Source: Betaproteobacteria bacterium
Lineage (GTDB): Bacteria; Pseudomonadota; Gammaproteobacteria; Burkholderiales; SG8-39
Direction: 5' to 3'
Assembly: GCA_947476535.1 (NCBI GenBank)
Contig: CANJRC010000024.1
Coordinates: forward strand, 1 to 42,603
Length of the DNA stretch: 42,603 bases
This document shows positions 1-7,573 of this stretch, piece by piece. The notes beneath the pieces were generated by a model. The model ran no database searches, was not told the DNA's origin, and saw nothing but the letters and a program-made list of their open reading frames with translations. The translations under genes and the position numbers were made by a program. How positions within the stretch are numbered: the stretch's first letter is position 1; every line of letters starts with the position of its first letter.

Positions 1-224
1 ATGGCGCCGATGCGCAGGTTGGAGCCTTCGACCTTGGTGCCCGAGAGTTCGGCGACGCGATTGATGTCCACGAGTACGGACGGGCGCGCCAGTCGCAGCG
101 CCAGCATGGGTACCAGGCTCTGGCCGCCGGCGATGACGCGGGCGTCTTCGCCGAACTCGGCCAGTCGGGCCACCGCGTCGTCGGCGCTTTTTGCGACGAC
201 ATAGTCAAAGGCAGGGGGTTTCAT
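1..224 (-). CDS. FAD-binding subunit of a xanthine/CO dehydrogenase-family enzyme (partial)
   Basis: Only the first 74 codons are in the window; the gene runs off the left edge. The peptide starts MKPPAFDY and has AGGQS at residues 32-36 followed by LVDIN at 51-55, the pattern of the FAD-binding medium subunit (CoxM/XdhB type) of molybdenum hydroxylases. In this family the subunit passes electrons between the iron-sulfur subunit and an acceptor through FAD. The start is the ATG at 222-224, with GAGG about 7 bases before it. The large and iron-sulfur subunits are not visible, so the substrate cannot be named. It is transcribed away from the EI24-like gene at 433. Confidence 0.85.
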   Translation of the reverse strand, partial: MKPPAFDYVVAKSADDAVARLAEFGEDARVIAGGQSLVPMLALRLARPSVLVDINRVAELSGTKVEGSNLRIGA

Positions 225-432
225 GCGAACACCTCTTCAAGAGTCTTGCAACGGGATGGTTGGTGCGAGGGAAGGAGATCCGCGATGCTTTTCCTCCACG
301 GCGATCTCCAGGGCGAAACGTTACTTCCTCAAGCCTGATTTTGCAACCGCAGAAACTGCCAGCCGGCTTGACAGGGCTACAATGTGATCCCGCCGCAAGC
401 CGAACCTTTCGTCTGCATGGAATAACCCGCCC
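225..432. other. Divergent intergenic region between the FAD subunit and EI24-like genes
   Basis: About 208 bases separate two divergent starts. A TTGACA lies at 368-373 and a TACAAT at 378-383, but they are only 4 bases apart, so they cannot be the -35 and -10 of one promoter. TACAAT alone may be a -10 for the rightward gene. No convincing terminator, repeat or small gene is seen. Confidence 0.35.
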
Positions 433-1185
433 ATGTCTTCGCTACCCCGAGCGCTCATCAAGGCATTGGTCAGCTTGTTGCATCCCAAGATGTTCCTGCT
501 CATGCTGCTGCCGGTTGCCGCTGCCGTCGTGATCTGGATGATCGCGGGCGTTGCGTTCTGGGCGCAGGCCGTGGCGTGGCTGGACGACCGCATGCGCGGC
601 TGGGATGCCGTGCAATGGTTGCTCGCCTACTGGCCCCTCACCCTGCTGGCTGCGCATGCGGCATGGGCGGTGCTGATCATGATAATGTTCCCTGTCGTGA
701 TCGTGACCACGGTGCTGGTTGTTGGCACCTTCGCCATGCCGGTCATGGTGTCGCATGTGGCCTCGCGCGATTATGCGTCGCTCGATGAGCGACGCGGCGG
801 CACATTCCTTGCCAGCGCCTGGAACGGCATCGTGGCCCTGGCGTTGTTCATCCTGCTGGCGCTGGTGACCGTGCCGCTGTGGCTGGTGCCGCCTGCTTGG
901 CCGCTGTTGACGCTGGGGCTGCTCGGTTACCTGAACCAGCGCGTGTTTCGTTACGATGCGCTGGCGTTGCATGCATCGGCCGATGAGCTGAAAGCAATCG
1001 TGCGCCGTGAACGTTGGGGACTTTTCACGCTCGGGGTGTGCGTCGCGCTGGCTGCCCATGTGCCGTTGCTGGGATTCTTTGCCCCGGTCTACGGCGGGCT
1101 GGTATTCATCCACTACCTGCTCGACAGGCTGCGCGCCATGCGCGCCGAGCCCATTGAGGCCGAGTGGTCACGCGTTCCCGGTTGA
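433..1185 (+). CDS. EI24 / CysZ-like integral membrane protein
   Basis: This 250-residue protein is strongly hydrophobic, with several long membrane segments (about residues 15-45, 70-105, 130-165, 200-230). Length and layout fit the EI24 domain family, which includes the sulfate permease CysZ, but no cysteine biosynthesis gene is nearby, so sulfate transport is not claimed. Hydrophilic stretches at about residues 112-122 and 180-198 would be loops. The next gene starts 24 bases downstream on the same strand, so the two may be cotranscribed. Family assignment is from hydropathy and overall resemblance; a generic inner-membrane protein remains possible. Confidence 0.7.
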   Translation: MSSLPRALIKALVSLLHPKMFLLMLLPVAAAVVIWMIAGVAFWAQAVAWLDDRMRGWDAVQWLLAYWPLTLLAAHAAWAVLIMIMFPVVIVTTVLVVGTFAMPVMVSHVASRDYASLDERRGGTFLASAWNGIVALALFILLALVTVPLWLVPPAWPLLTLGLLGYLNQRVFRYDALALHASADELKAIVRRERWGLFTLGVCVALAAHVPLLGFFAPVYGGLVFIHYLLDRLRAMRAEPIEAEWSRVPG

Positions 1186-1209
1186 CGGGCGCAGAACTGG
1201 GGGCAAGGA

Positions 1210-1971
1210 ATGGAACGACAAATGTTGGGTGCGCTCATCATTGGTGATGAGATTACGCGCGGCAAGCGACAGGACAAGCATTTCGCCAAATTGATCGAAA
1301 TCCTTCGTGCTCGCGGCATGCGACTGGACTGGGCGCAGTACCTTGGCGACGATCCGGATCTCATTGCCGTGACGATCAGGCGAACGCTGGCCAGTGCCGA
1401 CGTGGTATTCAGCTTCGGCGGCATCGGTGCGACGCCGGATGATCACACGCGGCAGAGTGCGGCGGCGGCGGCCGGGCTGGACCTCGTATTGCATCCTGAG
1501 GCTGAGGCGGAGATGCGCGCGCGATTCGGTGCGGAGCTCAGTCCATTCCGCATGAAGATGGGCGAATTCCCGCGCGGCGCATCCATCATTCCCAATCCGT
1601 ACAACCGGGTTCCGGGCTTTTCCATGGGGGATCATCATTTCGTTCCCGGCTTTCCGGTGATGGCCTGGCCGATGGTCGAGTGGGTGCTGGACACACATTA
1701 CCGGCACTTGTTCAATTCTTTGCCGGAGGCCGATGTGGCGATAATGGTCTACGGATTGCCCGAGAGCGCCGTCACGCCGCTAATGGAGGACGTCGAGGCG
1801 CGCTTTACAGGAATCAAGACGTTCAGCCTGCCCAGTGTCGGTGAGGATGGCTCGAGGCGGCATATCGAGCTGGGTGCCCGCGGCGCACCTGATCAGGTTG
1901 GTCCGGCGCTTGACCTGTTGAAGGCGGGCGTGGATGCATTGGCCGGCACCTGGGAGCCCAAGCAGCCCTGA
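1210..1971 (+). CDS. MoCF-domain protein, CinA-like competence/damage-inducible family
   Basis: The 253-residue protein opens with LIIGDEITRGKRQDKHF and has GGIGATPDDHT around residues 77-87, the signature of the molybdopterin-binding (MoCF_biosynth) fold shared by MoaB, MogA and the N-terminal half of CinA. The C-terminal CinA amidohydrolase domain is absent, as is usual in the short proteobacterial paralogues. An AAGGA at 1205-1209 is too close to the ATG at 1210 and would serve the in-frame ATG at 1222 better, so the true protein may be four residues shorter. A role in molybdopterin or damaged-nucleotide metabolism is family-level inference only. It sits 24 bases after the EI24-like gene. 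Confidence 0.75.
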   Translation: MERQMLGALIIGDEITRGKRQDKHFAKLIEILRARGMRLDWAQYLGDDPDLIAVTIRRTLASADVVFSFGGIGATPDDHTRQSAAAAAGLDLVLHPEAEAEMRARFGAELSPFRMKMGEFPRGASIIPNPYNRVPGFSMGDHHFVPGFPVMAWPMVEWVLDTHYRHLFNSLPEADVAIMVYGLPESAVTPLMEDVEARFTGIKTFSLPSVGEDGSRRHIELGARGAPDQVGPALDLLKAGVDALAGTWEPKQP

Positions 1972-2037
1972 AGACTGCGCCTGTCTTCCGGGCTGGTGCT
2001 TTGCCGCACGCTGAAGTAGTGCAAATCTGGATCGTGC

Positions 2038-2071
2038 AAAAAAAAGTCCCCGGCATTGCTGCCGGGGACTT
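2038..2071 (-). terminator. Rho-independent terminator of the phasin gene
   Basis: A perfect 12-bp stem (2044-2055 with 2060-2071) encloses a TTGC loop. On the minus strand it is followed by eight U, so it ends the leftward phasin transcript. Read on the plus strand it has no U-run, so it should not stop the upstream MoCF gene efficiently. Confidence 0.9.
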
Positions 2072-2147
2072 CCACAACGACGCCCGCGGGGAGGAGGAGG
2101 GGACCCGCGGACGCCTGCTGCTCGTTGCGACCTCAGTATTCTTATAC

Positions 2148-2687
2148 TTACTTCTTCTTGCTTTCCTTGGCCACATGCGCAACGTTGGTTGCCGCGGCGA
2201 AGTTGGCTTCGGCAAGTTCCGTGGCTTGCTTGGACAGCTTGCTCATGCTGTCGTAGGCCGAGTTGGCTGCCGCGAGGGCTGATTTGACTGCGGCAACCGC
2301 CACGTCAGATCCAGCCGGTGCGTTCTTCGACGCCTTGTCGACCAGCGTCACCACGCTCTTGTTGAACTCGCTTGCCTGCGACTCGACCAGCTTGGTCAGC
2401 TCGCCCTGGGATTGCGTCGCGACGTCATAGATGCTGCGCGAGTAGGCGATAGCTTTTTCGATCGAGGGTTGCGTTGCCGCAGTGCTCAGATTGACGAGTT
2501 CTTGCACGTCCTTGGCATTCAGCATTGCCTTGGTGTGCGCGACACTGTCTTCGAACACAGACTTGGTGGCATTGAAGGTCAGCGCCGACAGGCGCTCGAA
2601 CGCTGCAAACTGGCTGTGAGCAAGGCCGATAAACGCTTCGACGCCTGCCTTGTTTGTGGCTACTACTTGTTCCGGGGTAACGTACAT
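2148..2687 (-). CDS. Phasin family protein (PHA granule-associated)
   Basis: The 179-residue protein begins MYVTPEQVVATNKAG and is almost entirely amphipathic helix, rich in Ala, Ser, Lys and Glu with a single-domain layout, typical of PhaP phasins that coat polyhydroxyalkanoate granules. The C-terminus is basic (KESKKK). The start is supported by AGGAG about 7 bases upstream. No PHA synthase or thiolase is in the window, so the phasin gene stands alone, as is common. It has its own terminator at 2038-2071 and a strong promoter with two flanking palindromes at 2835-2901. The cellular site would be the surface of storage granules. Confidence 0.88.
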   Translation of the reverse strand: MYVTPEQVVATNKAGVEAFIGLAHSQFAAFERLSALTFNATKSVFEDSVAHTKAMLNAKDVQELVNLSTAATQPSIEKAIAYSRSIYDVATQSQGELTKLVESQASEFNKSVVTLVDKASKNAPAGSDVAVAAVKSALAAANSAYDSMSKLSKQATELAEANFAAATNVAHVAKESKKK

Positions 2688-2834
2688 GTCAAGCTCTCCT
2701 GGTTCGGTGTTTAGCGGAACTGACGGAGGTCAACGCCGCGGTTAAAAAACAATTCTTTACAACCAGTCCTGCGAGTGCCCGTCGCGCTTGCTGCATTTTC
2801 TGGATCGCCTTTGCTTCGGACTGCAATACTTATA

Positions 2835-2845
2835 TTGCGCCGCAA
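2835..2845. promoter_or_regulatory. Palindromic operator 1 (TTGCGCCGCAA) at the phasin start site
   Basis: An 11-base palindrome lies at roughly +2 to +13 of the predicted phasin transcript. It is nearly identical to the palindrome at 2891-2901. Its TGC/GCA core resembles what is known for PhaR, the repressor of phasin genes, but the match to PhaR is inference. Confidence 0.6.
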
Positions 2846-2853
2846 CAATTTCA

Positions 2854-2881
2854 ATTCTAGGCCAATTTCAGGCGGTGTCAA
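2854..2881 (-). promoter_or_regulatory. Sigma70 promoter of the phasin gene
   Basis: On the minus strand TTGACA (2881 to 2876) is followed after 16 bases by TAGAAT (2859 to 2854). The -35 is perfect and the -10 has five of six consensus bases. Transcription would start near 2847, giving a leader of about 160 bases before the phasin ATG. Confidence 0.7.
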
Positions 2882-2890
2882 GAGAAATTA

Positions 2891-2901
2891 TTGCGTCGCA
2901 A
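2891..2901. promoter_or_regulatory. Palindromic operator 2 (TTGCGTCGCAA) upstream of the phasin -35
   Basis: This second copy differs from the first only at the central base. It lies about 10 bases upstream of the phasin -35. Its centre is 56 bases from that of operator 1, so the pair brackets the promoter. Confidence 0.6.
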
Positions 2902-3104
2902 CATTTATTTTGCGGTATAGCAATAACTAATTATAAAACATATACTTATAAATATTAATTCCAACTCTGCATTACCATGCGACTTGGTAGCAATGTTAGC
3001 AAGTACTTTGTTTCAACATTATGAAAATTATACTTATTTATGATTAGATCGTTTGTTATGCCATTTCCCTTGGTGCTGTCGCTGGATGCTCCAAGGAATG
3101 ATCA

Positions 3105-4025
3105 ATGAAAGGCAAAGATGATGCAATGCAGCAGCCATCGACGTTGCCTCCATCTGCGCTGTTGCTGCTCGCGGGATTGACGCTGGGTTGGGGATTCAAC
3201 TGGACTGTGATCAAGGTTGTCCTCGAGCAGATTGCGCCGCTGTCATTTCGACTGTGGTGTCTTCTGGGCGGCGCTGCCGGCTTGTTCGCCTTGGCACGAC
3301 TGAATGGCCTCGAATGGCGCGTACCTTCGGGGCAGTGGCCGCGCCTGTGCCTGATCACGCTCTTCAACGTGACACTGTGGAATGTCTTCGTGGTCTATGG
3401 CGTGCCGCTCATGGACTCGGGGCGCGCTGCGATCCTGACGTTCACGCTACCGGTGTGGTCGACGATCGGCGGGGTCTGGATGCTGGGCGAGCGCATGAGC
3501 GTGCGCAAGTGGCTTGGCCTTGCGTTGGGCGTTGCGGGCGTGCTGTTGCTGGTGGGCATGGAACTGCGCAAGATCGGCGACGCGCCGCTGGGGACAGTCC
3601 TGATGCTCGGCGCATCGATGTCCTGGGCGCTCGGAACCCTGTGCACCAAACGCTGGCCGGTGGACCTTCCGGCATCTTCCTTCACCGCCTGGCAACTGCT
3701 GCTGTCCGTGGTGCCATTCGGGGTGGGATCCATACTGCTCGAGCCGGGTGGGATGTCGCTCTCCGGACTGGGCGTGTGGCCGATCATGGGGGTGATTTAC
3801 AACGTGCTGGTGTCGTTCATGTTCTGCATGTGGGCATGGACGCGCATCGTCGTGATCGTGCCGGCGACCGTATCGAGCCTGTCCCCGTTGTTGATTCCGG
3901 TCGTCGGGGTTTTCAGCGGCATGGTGATGCTGGGGGAGAAACCACAATGGACCGATTTTGGCGGTCTGTTGCTGGTCAGCATGGCGCTGGCAACGGTTGT
4001 GATTCCGCCGCGTCAGCGCGCTTAG
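3105..4025 (+). CDS. EamA-family drug/metabolite (DMT) transporter
   Basis: The 306-residue protein has about ten hydrophobic segments in two homologous halves, the EamA arrangement. Typical features are GLTLGWGFNW near the N-terminus and LLIPVVGVFSGMVMLGEK near the C-terminus, where LGE ends the ninth to tenth helix region in most EamA proteins. It would act in the inner membrane as an exporter; the substrate is unknown. The start at 3105 has AAGGA 7 bases upstream; another in-frame ATG exists at 3126. It ends 21 bases before the convergent gluQ. Confidence 0.85.
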   Translation: MKGKDDAMQQPSTLPPSALLLLAGLTLGWGFNWTVIKVVLEQIAPLSFRLWCLLGGAAGLFALARLNGLEWRVPSGQWPRLCLITLFNVTLWNVFVVYGVPLMDSGRAAILTFTLPVWSTIGGVWMLGERMSVRKWLGLALGVAGVLLLVGMELRKIGDAPLGTVLMLGASMSWALGTLCTKRWPVDLPASSFTAWQLLLSVVPFGVGSILLEPGGMSLSGLGVWPIMGVIYNVLVSFMFCMWAWTRIVVIVPATVSSLSPLLIPVVGVFSGMVMLGEKPQWTDFGGLLLVSMALATVVIPPRQRA

Positions 4026-4046
4026 CGCGACAGGGTTATCCGCGGC

Positions 4047-4970
4047 TCATGGCGGCAGGAAATCAGCGGCATTCGGGATTTCTCCCGTCCGCGATTTTTG
4101 GACCTTCGCCAATTGCCAGTGGGCGCGGGCCCACGCCAGTATCTCGCTCGATGTTGCGAATCCTAATGCCTTGGGTGCTTGCTGCCCGAGAAAAGCGAGC
4201 GCGCTCATCAGCGTCACAGGTATGCGCTCGAGATCGATGGGCGTGGCGAGCGTTTGCTTGGATAATTTTTCTCCGGTCGGGGTGACGGCGACCGGCAGGT
4301 GCGCATACTGCGGCGCGGGGTAGTCGAGCAATTGCTGCAGGTAGATCTGGCGAGGGGTCGAGTCGAGAAGATCGGCTCCACGGACCACGTGCGTAATGCC
4401 CTGTTCGCCATCGTCGACGACGACGGCGAGCTGGTACGCAAAAAAACCGCCGGCACGCTTGATCACGAAATCGCCGACATCCCGGGCGAGACTCTGGCTG
4501 ATGCGTCCTTGTACGCGGTCATCGAATGCGATCACCGAGTCTGTCACGCAAGCTCGCAAGGAACGGGCGCTGCGTCCGGTCGGCATGCCTTTGCGGCAGG
4601 TGCCAGGATAGACCGCTTCGTCGCCTGCTTGCAGGGTCGAGTCGGCTATTTCCCTGCGGCTGCAGGCGCAAGGAAACACGCTGCCCAACGATTCGAGCCT
4701 CTTCAGCGCCAGAGCATATCGCGCTGTTCGACGACTTTGAAAGACCGGCTCGCCATCCCACTCGAGCCCGCAGGCCTCAAGGGTTTTGAGGATGGCTGCA
4801 ACGGCGCCGGGTTGTTCACGCGGGCGGTCGAGGTCTTCAATCCTCAACAACCATTCGCCTTCGTGGGTTCTTGCCTCCAGCCAACTCCCGAGGGCTGCAA
4901 CCAGCGATCCGAAATGCAGCGGGCCGGTAGGTGATGGCGCGAACCGGCCCCGGTAAATTGCCTTGGACAT
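4047..4970 (-). CDS. gluQ: Glutamyl-Q tRNA(Asp) synthetase
   Basis: This 307-residue GluRS paralogue lacks the anticodon-binding domain and attaches glutamate to queuosine at the wobble position of tRNA(Asp). RGRFAPSPTGPLHFGS at residues 7-22 holds the HIGH-type motif (PLHFG), and GEKLSKQ is the KMSKS equivalent. The zinc site characteristic of GluQ-RS is present: C101, C103, Y121 and C125. The reading frame stays open upstream to 5216, but homology begins at the ATG at 4968-4970. It is convergent with the EamA gene and divergent from the thioredoxin gene. Confidence 0.93.
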   Translation of the reverse strand: MSKAIYRGRFAPSPTGPLHFGSLVAALGSWLEARTHEGEWLLRIEDLDRPREQPGAVAAILKTLEACGLEWDGEPVFQSRRTARYALALKRLESLGSVFPCACSRREIADSTLQAGDEAVYPGTCRKGMPTGRSARSLRACVTDSVIAFDDRVQGRISQSLARDVGDFVIKRAGGFFAYQLAVVVDDGEQGITHVVRGADLLDSTPRQIYLQQLLDYPAPQYAHLPVAVTPTGEKLSKQTLATPIDLERIPVTLMSALAFLGQQAPKALGFATSSEILAWARAHWQLAKVQKSRTGEIPNAADFLPP

Positions 4971-5050
4971 GGTGGGGTTATATGCGAGGAAATGCCTGCC
5001 TAGCAAGCGCCGATTCACGCCCTGTGCGCGATGAGGCGCTATGGGCTGCC

Positions 5051-5059
5051 TGCTATACT
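5051..5059 (+). promoter_or_regulatory. Extended -10 promoter of the thioredoxin gene
   Basis: TGC followed by TATACT (5054-5059) is a textbook extended -10 element. No good -35 is present 17 bases upstream (ATGAGG), which is expected for this promoter class. The leader would be about 24 bases long. Confidence 0.6.
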
Positions 5060-5089
5060 GGGCAGCACTTTCCACGAGTGGAGCATGAC

Positions 5090-5464
5090 ATGGCGACGGT
5101 TGCGCTGACGAAGGAGAATTTCGAGAGCATAGTGACCGGAAATGACATGGTGATCGTCGATTTCTGGGCGCCGTGGTGCGCACCATGTCGGGTGTTCGGC
5201 CCGACGTTCGAGGCATCCTCGGAGAAACACGCCGACGTGGTGTTTGCCAAGGTGAATACCGAGGATGAGCCTGAACTCGCGGGGGCGTTCAATGTGCGTT
5301 CGATCCCCACGCTGATGTTCTTTCGCGAAAAGGTAATCTTGTACTCGGAGGCAGGGGCGTTGCCTGCGCCCGGCCTGGAGAAGGTTATTGCCGAAGCGAA
5401 GGCTGTCAACATGGCGGATGTGCATGCGGAGATCGCGCAGCGCGGGGATGAGCCCGCCCAATAG
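5090..5464 (+). CDS. Thioredoxin-fold protein with WCAPC active site
   Basis: The 124-residue protein has FWAPWCAPCR, with redox cysteines C30 and C33, and the cis-proline motif SIPTLMFF, as in thioredoxins. The intervening pair is Ala-Pro rather than the usual Gly-Pro, which often marks thioredoxin-like proteins of specialised function. There is no signal peptide, so it should be cytoplasmic. After the fold there is a short charged tail of about 15 residues. The frame is open from 4931, but homology and the extended -10 promoter both favour the ATG at 5090. The DUF1499 gene follows after 12 bases. Confidence 0.9.
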   Translation: MATVALTKENFESIVTGNDMVIVDFWAPWCAPCRVFGPTFEASSEKHADVVFAKVNTEDEPELAGAFNVRSIPTLMFFREKVILYSEAGALPAPGLEKVIAEAKAVNMADVHAEIAQRGDEPAQ

Positions 5465-5476
5465 ATTGAACGGCGC

Positions 5477-5986
5477 ATGGTTCTCATGAGCGGCAAAGAA
5501 GACGGAATTTTTTATTTTGCACGGATAACGAAGATTGCAGCGCTTTGCGTGGCGATCCTTGTCTTGGGAGGGGCGCGCATGGGACTGTTCAGCGGGACGC
5601 GTCCCGACAGTCTTGGGGTCAATGCGGGAAAATTGGCCGCATGCAAGCCGACCCCCAACTGCGTGGCAAGCCAAGCTGACAAGTCAGACGCGGAGCATTA
5701 CATTGCTCCCATCGCTTTTTCCGGCGATGCCACGAGGGCGTGGGAACTCCTCAAGCGCGCGGTCATCGGCATGGAGCGTGTGTCGGTGGTTCGCGAGGAG
5801 TCCGGTTACCTTTATGTCGAGCAAACGACCTGGTTGATGGGTTTTGTGGATGACTGCGAGTTTGCTCTTGATCCCGCGGGCCTGATCCAGGTGCGGTCTG
5901 CATCGCGACTCGGACGCAAGGACTTTGGCGTGAACCGAGCCCGCATTGAAGCCGTGCGCACCCGGTTCGAGGAATTGAGTAAGTAA
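5477..5986 (+). CDS. DUF1499 domain-containing protein, membrane-anchored
   Basis: The 169-residue protein has one N-terminal hydrophobic segment (about residues 18-34), then a soluble domain with LAACKPTPNCVAS and a C-terminal half matching DUF1499 (FVDDCEFALD, RSASRLGRKDFGVNRARIE). It is probably anchored in the inner membrane or exported. DUF1499 has no established biochemical role. Alternative start codons exist at 5486 and within the hydrophobic region; the first ATG is kept because it leaves a normal n-region. It probably shares the thioredoxin transcript. Confidence 0.8.
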   Translation: MVLMSGKEDGIFYFARITKIAALCVAILVLGGARMGLFSGTRPDSLGVNAGKLAACKPTPNCVASQADKSDAEHYIAPIAFSGDATRAWELLKRAVIGMERVSVVREESGYLYVEQTTWLMGFVDDCEFALDPAGLIQVRSASRLGRKDFGVNRARIEAVRTRFEELSK

Positions 5987-6046
5987 CAGCCGCCGGTTGG
6001 TGGTCACCAAGCTTTGTCGAGTCAATCGGGCGGCACGGAGAATGCC

Positions 6047-6742
6047 ATGTTGGAAATTCGCAAGTCCGCGGATCGCGGATACGCCGATCACGGCTGGTTG
6101 ACATCACATCACAGCTTTTCCTTTGCCGGATACCAGGATCCAGCGCACTCGGGATTCGGCGATCTTCTGGTGATCAATGAGGATCGCATCGCCCCCGGGA
6201 CGGGGTTTGGCACGCATGGCCATCGCGACATGGAAATCATCAGTTACGTGTTGGAAGGTGCGCTCGGGCACAAGGACAGCATGGGTAACGGCTCGGTAAT
6301 TGTGTCGGGTGACGTGCAGCGCATGAGCGCCGGGACCGGCGTGATGCACAGCGAGCAAAGCCGCGCCAGCGGGATAACGCATTTCTTGCAGATATGGATC
6401 GAGCCTAATGAGCATGGCATCAAGCCGGGTTATGAGCAGAGGCATTTTGATCCTGCGTCCAAGCGCGGTGTGTTGCGACTCATCGTCTCGCCGGATGGTC
6501 GCGACGGTTCGGTGAGTATCCAGCAGCAGGCTTTTGTTTACGCCAGCCTCTTCGAGGAAGGTGAACGCCTTGTGCACAGCTTGGCTGCGGAGAGGCGCTG
6601 CTATGTGCATCTGGTGCGTGGAAAACTGGCGGTGTGCGGTATTCCGCTTGAGGCGGGGGATGCGTTGAAAGCCAGCGACGAGGTGCAGATCGTCCTCGAA
6701 GAAGCTTCGGGCGCCGAATTGTTGCTTTTCGATCTCTCCTGA
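6047..6742 (+). CDS. Pirin family protein (YhhW-type bicupin)
   Basis: The 231-residue protein has the pirin N-terminal cupin: THGHRDMEIISYVLEG with metal-ligand histidines, and GTGVMHSEQS supplying the third histidine and glutamate. The order H-x-H...H...E matches iron-binding pirins such as E. coli YhhW, which show quercetin 2,3-dioxygenase activity in vitro; the physiological role is unknown. The frame is open from 6014, but homology starts at MLEIRKSADRGYADHGW, encoded from 6047. Confidence 0.9.
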   Translation: MLEIRKSADRGYADHGWLTSHHSFSFAGYQDPAHSGFGDLLVINEDRIAPGTGFGTHGHRDMEIISYVLEGALGHKDSMGNGSVIVSGDVQRMSAGTGVMHSEQSRASGITHFLQIWIEPNEHGIKPGYEQRHFDPASKRGVLRLIVSPDGRDGSVSIQQQAFVYASLFEEGERLVHSLAAERRCYVHLVRGKLAVCGIPLEAGDALKASDEVQIVLEEASGAELLLFDLS

Positions 6743-6781
6743 GGTTGTTGGACTTCAGGCTGCAGGCATCCATTGTGGAAT

Positions 6782-6802
6782 CGCGTGGCGCGTGGCGCGT
6801 GG
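6782..6802 (+). repeat. Three tandem copies of a 7-base unit CGCGTGG
   Basis: Three exact head-to-tail copies of CGCGTGG lie between the pirin and purN genes. The unit is not a multiple of three but is noncoding. It is the only tandem short repeat of this kind I noticed in the window. Confidence 0.7.
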
Positions 6803-6900
6803 TCTTGGTGAAATCAAATCGGGCGCATGACCCGGCATTTCGATGTCGCAGGCTAGTGCATCGAGTCGGGTTTACCGCGCCATGCCGGTAGAATGTCAGG

Positions 6901-7560
6901 ATGAAATCGCTGGTTATATTGATATCGGGGCGCGGCAGCAACATGCAAGCCATCGTCGAGACTGCCGCCCGGGAAAATTGGCCGGTGAGCATCGCTGCAG
7001 TTGTTTCCAGCAGGCCGGATGCCGGCGGTCTGGGCTGGGCGAGGGAGCGCGGCATCCCGACGGAGACTGTCGATCATCGCGATTATGCGTCGCGCGAAGC
7101 ATTCGATACTATACTGGCCCAATGCATCGAAAGATATTCCCCAGATGCCTTGGCGCTGGCGGGATTCATGCGGATACTGACCAATGACTTTGTGCGGCGC
7201 TTCGAGGGGCGATTGGTGAATATCCACCCATCGTTGCTGCCTTCGTTTCCGGGGCTGCATACTCATCGGCAAGCGTTGGAACAGGGGGTCAAGATCCACG
7301 GTTGTACCGCGCACTTCGTGACCGCGAAACTGGACCATGGCCCGATCATTGCGCAGGCGGCGGTCCCGGTTCTGGGTGGTGATGACGAGGCGACGCTCGC
7401 GTTGCGCGTGCTTGCCGAGGAGCACCGAATCTATCCGTGGGCAATTCGATGGCTTTTGGAGGGACGCCTTGTCGTCGAAAAGGGCGTGGTGCGCGTTAAG
7501 GATGTTGATGCGAGCAATACCGCCGCGTCGAGTCAGTCCCGCATCTCAGTGGGCAGTTAG
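6901..7560 (+). CDS. purN: Phosphoribosylglycinamide formyltransferase, PurN type
   Basis: This enzyme transfers a formyl group from 10-formyltetrahydrofolate to GAR, the third step of purine synthesis. The 219-residue protein has the phosphate-binding SGRGSNM at residues 9-15. The catalytic triad is N107, H109 (in VNIHPSLLPSFPG) and D145 (in LDHGPII), which match N106, H108 and D144 of E. coli PurN. It is cytoplasmic. The order purN-DUF3108-RsmB-like is one I recognise from betaproteobacteria; the next gene starts 13 bases on. Confidence 0.95.
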   Translation: MKSLVILISGRGSNMQAIVETAARENWPVSIAAVVSSRPDAGGLGWARERGIPTETVDHRDYASREAFDTILAQCIERYSPDALALAGFMRILTNDFVRRFEGRLVNIHPSLLPSFPGLHTHRQALEQGVKIHGCTAHFVTAKLDHGPIIAQAAVPVLGGDDEATLALRVLAEEHRIYPWAIRWLLEGRLVVEKGVVRVKDVDASNTAASSQSRISVGS

Positions 7561-7573
7561 GCATATTTAGTCG

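Larger units (their letters stand above)
2688..3104. other. AT-rich divergent control region between phasin and EamA genes
   Basis: This 417-base gene-free stretch is much richer in A+T than its surroundings, most strongly at about 2880-3060. It holds the phasin promoter and two TTGCGnCGCAA palindromes described separately, plus a looser TGC-N6-GCA dyad at 2911-2922. The rightward gene may use TTGTTT (3008-3013) and TATACT (3029-3034), spacing 15, which is weak. The phasin leader would be about 160 bases long and shows no clear structure. Confidence 0.6.

Noticed and set aside
368-383. TTGACA and TACAAT upstream of the EI24-like gene as one promoter
   Set aside because: They are only 4 bases apart, which is incompatible with a sigma70 -35/-10 pair.
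4971-5216. An upstream extension of gluQ by 82 codons
   Set aside because: The extension crosses the thioredoxin gene and has no homology; the synthetase begins at 4970.
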